A stretch of 64,000 nucleotides of DNA, taken from Aureimonas psammosilenae. GTDB taxonomy: Bacteria > Pseudomonadota > Alphaproteobacteria > Rhizobiales > Rhizobiaceae. Shown piece after piece: positions 58,757 to 64,000 of the stretch (the first letter of the stretch is position 1; each line of letters begins with the position of its first letter). The notes under the pieces were generated by a model. The model made no database searches. It saw only the letters and a program-made list of their open reading frames with translations, and had not been told where the DNA came from. The stretch spans positions 283,488-347,487 of the forward strand of contig NZ_WEZG01000005.1 of the NCBI RefSeq assembly GCF_009176975.1, read 5' to 3'. The translations under genes were made by a program, and so were the position numbers.

Positions 58757-60223
58757 TCACCGCATCACGAAGGGATCGGGGATCGGATCGTCGGAAGTGC
58801 GCAGCCACACCGTCTTGGTGCGGGTGTAGTCGAGCGCCGCCGCAAGGCCGCCCTCCCGGCCGTGACCCGACAGCTTGAAGCCGCCGAAGGGCGCGATGGG
58901 CGAGACGGCGCGATAGGTGTTCACCCAGACGACGCCCGCATGGATGCCCCGGATGAGGCGATGGGCGCGCGTCAGGCTGCCGGTGAATACGCCGGAAGCG
59001 AGGCCGAAGGCCGTGTCGTTGGCGAGCCGCAGCGCCTCGGCCTCGGTTTCGAACGAGACCACGGACAGGACAGGGCCGAAGAACTCCTCCTGCAGTGCGG
59101 GCGCGGAAGGGATGCCGTCGCAGTCGATGATCGTCGGGGGATAGAAGAACCCCTCGCGCTCCACCGCCGCACCGCCCGTCAGCACCTTCGCCCCCGCCGC
59201 GACCGAGCGCGCAACGAGCTTGTCGATGTTCTCGATCTGCCGGCGCGTGCAAAGAGGACCGACTTCGGTCGCGCGGTCCAACGGCGCGCCGATGGCCACC
59301 GCCGAGGCCTTTTCTATCAGAAGGGCGAGAAAGCGATCCTTGACGCTGCGCTCCACCAGAAGGCGCGAGCCGGCGACGCATGACTGGCCGCTCGCAGCGA
59401 AGATGCCGGCGACCTGGGCGTTGGCCGCGCTTTCGAGATCGGCATCGGCAAAAACGAGGAACGGCGACTTGCCGCCGAGTTCCAGCGAGGTCGAGGCGAG
59501 GTTCTCGGCCGACTGGCGCACGATATGCCGGGCCGTCGCGGGACCGCCGGTGAAGGCGACATGGGCGACCAGCGGATGGCCGGACAGAACGGCCCCGCAG
59601 GTCGGTCCGAAGCCGGTAATGACGTTGACGACGCCGGCCGGGAAACCCGCTTCGTGGATCAGGCGGGCGAGTTCGAGAAGCGGGGCGGGGCCGTCTTCCG
59701 AGGCCTTCACCACCAGGGTGCAGCCGGCTGCGAGCGCCGGCCCGATCTTCACCGCCGACAGAAAGAGCTGCGAGTTCCATGGCACGATGGCCGCCACGAC
59801 CCCAATCGGCTCGCGCCGCGTCCAGACCTCCATGTCCGGCTTGTCGATCGGCAGCACCGCGCCTTCGATCTTGTCGGCAAGGCCCGCATAATAGCGGTAA
59901 TATTCGGCAACATAGGCGATCTGCGCGGCCGTTTCGCGAATGATCTTGCCGGTGTCGCGGGTCTCCAACTCGGCGAGCGCTTGCGCATTTTCAGCCACGA
60001 GATCGGCGAGGCGGTAAAGCAGCTTGCCCCGCGCCGTGGGCGTCAGGCTCGCCCAGGGCCCTTCGTGAAGGGCGCGATGGGCCGCCCGCACGGCACGGTC
60101 GACATCGCCCTCGCGCGCTTCGGGCATCTCCGCCCAGGGCTGACCGGTGGCCGGGTCGAGGCTTTCGAAGCGCGCGTCCCCGTCGGTGAAGGCGCCGTCG
60201 ATGTAGCTTTGGAAGCGCCGCAT
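58757..60223 (-). CDS. NAD(P)-dependent aldehyde dehydrogenase
   Basis: This 488-residue cytoplasmic enzyme of the ALDH superfamily has the cofactor motif FTGGPATARHI, catalytic Glu in LELGGKSPFL (near 258) and catalytic Cys in SGQSCVAGSRL (near 292). The Asn in IVPWNSQLFL stabilises the oxyanion, and EEFFGPVLSV is conserved. It converts an aldehyde produced in the pathway to its acid. It starts four bases after the LLM monooxygenase stop (60228), in the middle of the catabolic operon. A TTG at 60238 would add five residues. Confidence 0.93.
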   Translation of the reverse strand: MRRFQSYIDGAFTDGDARFESLDPATGQPWAEMPEAREGDVDRAVRAAHRALHEGPWASLTPTARGKLLYRLADLVAENAQALAELETRDTGKIIRETAAQIAYVAEYYRYYAGLADKIEGAVLPIDKPDMEVWTRREPIGVVAAIVPWNSQLFLSAVKIGPALAAGCTLVVKASEDGPAPLLELARLIHEAGFPAGVVNVITGFGPTCGAVLSGHPLVAHVAFTGGPATARHIVRQSAENLASTSLELGGKSPFLVFADADLESAANAQVAGIFAASGQSCVAGSRLLVERSVKDRFLALLIEKASAVAIGAPLDRATEVGPLCTRRQIENIDKLVARSVAAGAKVLTGGAAVEREGFFYPPTIIDCDGIPSAPALQEEFFGPVLSVVSFETEAEALRLANDTAFGLASGVFTGSLTRAHRLIRGIHAGVVWVNTYRAVSPIAPFGGFKLSGHGREGGLAAALDYTRTKTVWLRTSDDPIPDPFVMR

Positions 60224-60227
60224 CGGA

Positions 60228-61268
60228 TCAGCTCGCAAAAGCCGGCATGACGGACGCGATGAAGCGCTCCAGCGAGGCCTTCTTGCGCTCGAAACTCATG
60301 CCGGTGTCGATCCAGAACGAGAACTCGTCGTAGCCCATCGCCTCGTAAGCCTTGATGCGGGCGATCACTTGGCGCCCGTCGCCGACGACGTTGTTGGCGC
60401 GCATGGCGTCCGCCGAGATCATCGGATTGGCCGTCAGTTCCTCGGACGACAAGCGCTCGATCAGGCCCTGGTGCACCGGGCGCTCGTTCTTGAACCAGGC
60501 GAAGAAGTAGTTGTAGTACACCGACAATTCGCGCGCGGCTTCCGCGACATCCGCCTCGTCCGAGCCGACATAGGTATGGCGCAGAAGCATGATCTTCGGC
60601 CGCGCCTTGTCCGGATTGGCCGCGCAGGCTGCTTCGAAGCGCTCCATCAGCGTGCGCACCTCGTTGTCGTCCTGCCAGAGCGGCGTCACCTGCACGTTGC
60701 AGTCGTTGGCGACGGCAAATTCGTGGCTGTTGGGATCGCGCGCAGCCACCCAGATCGGGGGACCAGGCTGCTGCACGGGCTTGGGCGCGGAAGTTGTGGA
60801 GGGGAACTTGTAGAACTCGCCCTCATGGGCGTAGTCGCCGGCCCACAGCGCCTTGGTGGCGGGGATGAGTTCGCGCATGCGCTGGCCCGCGCCCCAGGCG
60901 TCGAGGCCGGGGGACAAGCGCTCGTATTCGTAGGAATAAGCGCCCCGCGCGATGCCGACATCCAGCCGGCCGCGCGTGATGAGATCGGTCATCGCGGCTT
61001 CCCCCGCCAGCTTGATCGGGTGCCAGAAGGGAGCGATCACCGTGCCGGTGCCGAGCCGCGCCTGCTTCACGTGGTTGGCGAGATCGGCGATGGTCACGAA
61101 GGGATTGGGGGCGATGGTGAAATCCATGCCGTGATGCTCGCCGGTCCAGATGGCGTGCATGCCGCCCCGGTCGGCGATCCGGCAGAGTTCCAGGAACTCC
61201 TCGTAGAGGTCCTCCTGACGCTGGTCCGCGTCGAGGCGCTCCATGTGGACGAACAAGGAGAACTTCAT
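60228..61268 (-). CDS. LLM-class flavin-dependent monooxygenase
   Basis: This 346-residue bacterial-luciferase-like TIM-barrel oxidoreductase uses reduced FMN and O2. Conserved parts are MHAIWTGEHHGMDFTIAPNP, TDLITRGRLDVGIARGAYSY and a long helical C-terminus. It needs a separate flavin reductase, and one is encoded immediately upstream (3-base gap). The family includes RutA (pyrimidine ring opening), SsuD and alkane or limonene monooxygenases. The substrate cannot be assigned, but the neighbours suggest oxidation of a nitrogen- or ring-containing compound to an aldehyde. Confidence 0.92.
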   Translation of the reverse strand: MKFSLFVHMERLDADQRQEDLYEEFLELCRIADRGGMHAIWTGEHHGMDFTIAPNPFVTIADLANHVKQARLGTGTVIAPFWHPIKLAGEAAMTDLITRGRLDVGIARGAYSYEYERLSPGLDAWGAGQRMRELIPATKALWAGDYAHEGEFYKFPSTTSAPKPVQQPGPPIWVAARDPNSHEFAVANDCNVQVTPLWQDDNEVRTLMERFEAACAANPDKARPKIMLLRHTYVGSDEADVAEAARELSVYYNYFFAWFKNERPVHQGLIERLSSEELTANPMISADAMRANNVVGDGRQVIARIKAYEAMGYDEFSFWIDTGMSFERKKASLERFIASVMPAFAS

Positions 61269-61271
61269 GGT

Positions 61272-62198
61272 TCAGGCCTTTCCGGCGAAAGCGTGAACCC
61301 GCCCCGCCGTTTCGTTGCCGAAATAAACGCCGTAATTGCCGAGAGCCTGCTCGGATATGAAACGGCGCAGGATGTCGGCGGTCTGGGGCGTGTCCAGACG
61401 GTCGAACGGAATGTCGGAGATGGCCACGAACTGCCCCGCGCGAGGCGCGCCCTCGGCGGCGCCGGTGCGGTAGACGATGTTTTGACGGCTGCCGGCGCGA
61501 TCCTCGAACACGGAGAAGAGGTAGCCCGCGGTTGTCTGGATGCCGGTGCGAGAGAGAAGGTCGGCCTCGATCGCGTCCATTGGATCGCGGTCGCCCAAGG
61601 TAGTGGACGGCAGGGCGAAGCGGTCTCCATCGGCGGGCACGAGCAGGATCTCGCCGGCGCGCTCCACCACGGCGGAAACGTTCGTGTCCTCATCCACTGA
61701 CGCGCGGGCAGCCTTGGCTTCCAGGGAAGGCGTGAAGTAGCCGCCGCGCACGTATCCCAAGCCGTTGCGCCCGGAATTCTCGAAGCCGGCGACCCGGCCG
61801 ATCAGGATCGCGTGGTCGCCCGCATCGACGATCTCCTCGCTCGTGCAGTCGAACCAGGCGGCCGCCCCCGGAAACACCGGCGAGCCCGCCGGTCCGTCCT
61901 GCCATTTCACGGCTGCGAAGCGGTCTTCCACAGGCTTGGCGAAGGTGTTGGAAACGTCCTTCTGGTTCTCCGCCAGAACGTTCACCGCAAAGGCCTTGGC
62001 GCCGGTCATGTTGGCGAAGTTGCGCGAGGTCTTGGCGAGGCAGATCAGAAGCAGCGGCGGGTCGAGCGACACGGAAGCGAAGGAATTGGCGGTGAAGCCG
62101 ATCGGCGAGCCGTCGCCGGTTCGGCTCGTCACCACAGTGACGCCGGTCGCGAAAGCGCCGAAGGCGTCGCGCAGGGTACGCGGATCGAATGCTGTCAT
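61272..62198 (-). CDS. Flavin reductase fused to a Nudix-like domain
   Basis: This protein has 308 residues. The first 165 or so form a flavin reductase (flavoredoxin/RutF/HpaC) domain: FGAFATGVTVVTSRTGDGSP, IGFTANSFASVSLDPPLLL and AWFDCTSEEIVDAGDHAIL. The remainder (about 175-300; AGEILLVPADGDRFALPST and TAGYLFSVFEDRAGSRQNIV) resembles a Nudix fold, but the catalytic box with its REUxEE glutamates is not seen, so it is probably a binding or regulatory module. Most RutF-type proteins stop after the first domain. It should supply reduced FMN to the neighbouring LLM enzyme. GGGAGAAG precedes the ATG. Confidence 0.88.
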   Translation of the reverse strand: MTAFDPRTLRDAFGAFATGVTVVTSRTGDGSPIGFTANSFASVSLDPPLLLICLAKTSRNFANMTGAKAFAVNVLAENQKDVSNTFAKPVEDRFAAVKWQDGPAGSPVFPGAAAWFDCTSEEIVDAGDHAILIGRVAGFENSGRNGLGYVRGGYFTPSLEAKAARASVDEDTNVSAVVERAGEILLVPADGDRFALPSTTLGDRDPMDAIEADLLSRTGIQTTAGYLFSVFEDRAGSRQNIVYRTGAAEGAPRAGQFVAISDIPFDRLDTPQTADILRRFISEQALGNYGVYFGNETAGRVHAFAGKA

Positions 62199-62221
62199 GA
62201 CTCTTCTCCCAAATGCGTCAG

Positions 62222-63007
62222 TCAGCGGCGGAGCCAGGTGGCGAGGTGTCGGTTCACCTCGTCCGGGGCGGTCAGGTTCACCATGTGCCGGTGCCCCCGA
62301 ATAATGACGGCCTCGCCGTTGGGCGCGGCCTCGGCCATGGCTTCGGCCATGGCGGGCGTGGAGTTCGGATCGCCGTCGCCCGTCATGAAGAGGGCGGGGC
62401 ATTCGACGCGCGGCCACGCGTCGGCATAGGTTTCGTCGCCGCCGGCAAAGGCGGAATAGGCCGTGGCGTAGCCGCCGAGATCGACGCCGGCGAGCCAGCC
62501 GCGCGTCAGTTGGTAGGCGGCGTCGCTTTCAGCCTCGTCGCCGAACCAGCGGCGCAGCGGCCCTTCGAAATCGACGCCGCCCCCGGCGATCTCACCGGCG
62601 CGCTGCTTCACCGCGGCGCGCGCTTCCGGCGAGCGGCGATAAACGCCGTTCAACAGCGCGACGCGCCGGATGCGGGGACCGAGGGTCGCAGCCGCGCCGC
62701 CGGCGATCAGCGCGCCCATGGAATGGCCGGCGACATTCGCCGCGTCGAGCTTCAGATCGTCGAGAAGTCGTCCCAACCAAGCGACGAAGGCCTCCAAAGG
62801 GGCCCCCGCCGGCAACTTCGAGCTTTCGCCGTGGCCCGGCATGTCGACAGCGATCACGCGGTTCGAGGCCGAGAGCGCCGCGATCTGCGGCGTCCAGGCT
62901 TCCAGGCGCATGCCGACCCCATGGATCAGGACGAGCGGTTCGCCTTCGCCGGTCTCGACGAAGGCCGCGCCGCCGGCCGTTCTAGACCGCTGCCGGGTTG
63001 GCGACAT
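62222..63007 (-). CDS. Alpha/beta hydrolase
   Basis: This 261-residue alpha/beta hydrolase has the oxyanion region LVLIHGVGMRLEAW, nucleophile Ser in AGHSMGALIAG (near 99), catalytic Asp in FMTGDGDPNSTP and His in RGHRHMVNLTAP. There is no signal peptide. It starts within the 3' end of the DUF1185 gene (25-base overlap), with AAGGAG ten bases upstream. In the Rut pathway an enzyme of this fold (RutD) hydrolyses the aminoacrylate product. Here it may hydrolyse an ester, amide or enamine intermediate made by the LLM enzyme. Confidence 0.9.
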   Translation of the reverse strand: MSPTRQRSRTAGGAAFVETGEGEPLVLIHGVGMRLEAWTPQIAALSASNRVIAVDMPGHGESSKLPAGAPLEAFVAWLGRLLDDLKLDAANVAGHSMGALIAGGAAATLGPRIRRVALLNGVYRRSPEARAAVKQRAGEIAGGGVDFEGPLRRWFGDEAESDAAYQLTRGWLAGVDLGGYATAYSAFAGGDETYADAWPRVECPALFMTGDGDPNSTPAMAEAMAEAAPNGEAVIIRGHRHMVNLTAPDEVNRHLATWLRR

Positions 63008-63578
63008 CGTGGCCAAGCTCCTTGAGGTCCTGATAACGATCGCCGATGCGGTGATGCGGACGGCCGCCGACGGAAGCGCCGAGCGCGACGAGGATTTCGT
63101 TCGCCGCCGGGGCGTCCGGCACCGACGTCTGGATCGTCAGGTAATGCGAGCGACGCCCTTCGTCGTTCTTGTCCATCAAGGGGATCATCACGGGTGCGTT
63201 GGCGGGGCCGCGCGTGTTGCAGAAGGCGAGATAGGACTTCGCCCCGACCGCCTGACGGTAATGGTTGCCGAAGCGCAGCGTGTGAATGAGTGCCGAAGCG
63301 TGCTCGATCTCGCCGTCGAGACCCACCACGGCGGATTTGCCATAGGCCTCCACCGCTTCGCCCGAGCCGACGGCTTCGAGGATCATGCGGGTCAGAAGTT
63401 CGCCCAGAACCGGCGCACCGGCATGGATTTCGGGCCGAAGGTCCTCGACGAAGCCGCGCCCCGCCCACGGATTGCGGACCACGGCGATGGCCGTGAAGAG
63501 CTTCAACGGTGACGGTGCCGCCTTGCCGCCTTCGATCAGCGTCGTCTCGACCTGCAGCAAAGTCTTGCGGATTTCCAT
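62982..63578 (-). CDS. DUF1185 (amino acid synthesis family) protein
   Basis: This 198-residue cytoplasmic protein, MEIRKTLLQVETTLIEGGKA, is of the DUF1185 family, whose members often lie next to LLM monooxygenases and aldehyde dehydrogenases. Features are AIAVVRNPWAGRGFVEDLRP, EHASALIHTLRFGNHYRQAV and LVALGASVGGRPHHRIGDRY. Related folds suggest a cyclic-amide or formamidase-like activity, but none is proven. It is the first gene of the long leftward operon, behind a promoter with a GntR-type palindrome. GGAAGGGAG precedes the ATG by seven bases. Confidence 0.88.
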   Translation of the reverse strand: MEIRKTLLQVETTLIEGGKAAPSPLKLFTAIAVVRNPWAGRGFVEDLRPEIHAGAPVLGELLTRMILEAVGSGEAVEAYGKSAVVGLDGEIEHASALIHTLRFGNHYRQAVGAKSYLAFCNTRGPANAPVMIPLMDKNDEGRRSHYLTIQTSVPDAPAANEILVALGASVGGRPHHRIGDRYQDLKELGHDVANPAAV

Positions 63579-63610
63579 CGACCGCTCCCTTCCTCGTCCA
63601 AGTTGGTCGT

Positions 63611-63650
63611 ATCATGGTATACCAAAATATGATATGTCAAACGATATCGT
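63611..63650 (-). promoter_or_regulatory. Promoter with GntR-type operator for the catabolic operon
   Basis: On the minus strand TTGACA (63635-63640) is followed 18 bases later by CATGAT (63611-63616) as a -10. The perfect palindrome TGGTATACCA (63615-63624), the form bound by FCD-class GntR repressors, overlaps the -10. A second perfect palindrome, ACGATATCGT (63641-63650), lies just upstream of the -35 and towards the divergent aldehyde dehydrogenase gene. Confidence 0.7.
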
Positions 63651-63688
63651 GACGCGGTCGGAGAGATCGCGTCGTTGGGAGGCTTCCG

Positions 63689-64000
63689 ATGAGTTAGCTT
63701 TCGCAAAATCCGTTGTTCACGCAGCGAGCCCCGATTGCCGGCGAGTGGGTCGGTGCTGGTCCCAAGAGCTTCGAGGTTCGCGATCCGTTCGACGGGGCGG
63801 TGCTGGCGGTGTTGCCGGATCTGGGCGTGGACGAGACGCGCCGCGCCATCAAGGCGGCGAGCGCGGTTCAGAAGGACTGGGCGAAGAAGACCGCCAAGGA
63901 GCGGGCCGGGGTCCTGAAGCGCTGGCACGATCTCGTGATCGAGAACGCCGACGATCTGGCCGCGATCCTCACCGCCGAACAGGGCAAGCCGCTGGCCGAG
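63689..64000 (+). CDS. Partial aldehyde (succinate-semialdehyde type) dehydrogenase with early stop
   Basis: The N-terminal 100 residues resemble GabD-type NAD(P)-dependent succinate-semialdehyde dehydrogenases: RAPIAGEWVGAGPKSFEVRD, the TAKERAGVLKRWHDLV-like helix and LTAEQGKPLAE. The gene runs off the window. The natural start is ATG at 63689 with a perfect GGGAGG six bases before it, but the third codon is TAG. The same frame then stays open to the window end. A downstream TTG at 63713 could restart translation but has no ribosome site. It may be a recently broken gene or a read-through or sequence error. It is divergent from the catabolic operon. Confidence 0.7.

Overview
The window is GC-rich throughout, with GTG and TTG starts, ATGA/TGATG gene overlaps, a pqqABCDE operon, five ABC import systems and many LysR/AraC/LacI/GntR/MarR/LuxR regulators. 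This suits a metabolically versatile, probably plant- or soil-associated alphaproteobacterium of the Hyphomicrobiales (Rhizobiales). I cannot name the genus. No tRNA, rRNA, insertion sequence, prophage or CRISPR array was seen.

Left part (1-21 kb): a cold-shock gene, and a LysR regulator divergent from an aldo/keto reductase. Next comes a leftward alpha-galactoside-type locus like the rhizobial agp system: two GH4 glycosidases, an AraC regulator, and a large periplasmic binding protein with two permeases and a double ATPase. A 25-bp sequence repeated exactly upstream of both GH4 genes looks like the AraC operator. It is followed by a full kdpFABCDE potassium operon, headed by kdpF and an unnamed 27-residue membrane peptide.

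Middle part (21-36 kb): a LysR/NmrA-like pair, then pqqABCDE facing a secreted PQQ-dependent aldose dehydrogenase, so cofactor synthesis and a likely user sit together. A leftward operon follows for uptake and cleavage of beta-L-arabinofuranosides: LacI, sugar ABC transporter and GH127, with two tandem LacI operators.

Right-middle (36-52 kb): a proline iminopeptidase gene divergent from a LuxR solo that is followed by a complete peptide ABC transporter. This matches plant-responsive PipR/OryR-type loci. Next is an amide cassette: AmiC sensor, AmiR (ANTAR) antiterminator, peptide-type ABC transporter and a formamidase/acetamidase, preceded by a leader with a strong intrinsic terminator. A decayed prepilin peptidase follows.

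Right end (52-64 kb): GFA and NTF2-like genes divergent from a MarR regulator across a double palindrome. Then comes one long leftward run that reads, in transcription order: DUF1185 protein, alpha/beta hydrolase, flavin reductase, LLM monooxygenase, aldehyde dehydrogenase, NIPSNAP, PotDBCA-type importer, GntR. It looks like an uncharacterised oxidative catabolic operon resembling the pyrimidine-ring Rut pathway in design. A GntR-type palindrome sits in its promoter. A second, divergent aldehyde dehydrogenase runs off the window and carries a stop at codon 3.

At every junction where a binding-protein gene precedes its permease gene (four of four), there is a GC-rich hairpin. A similar one separates pqqA from pqqB.
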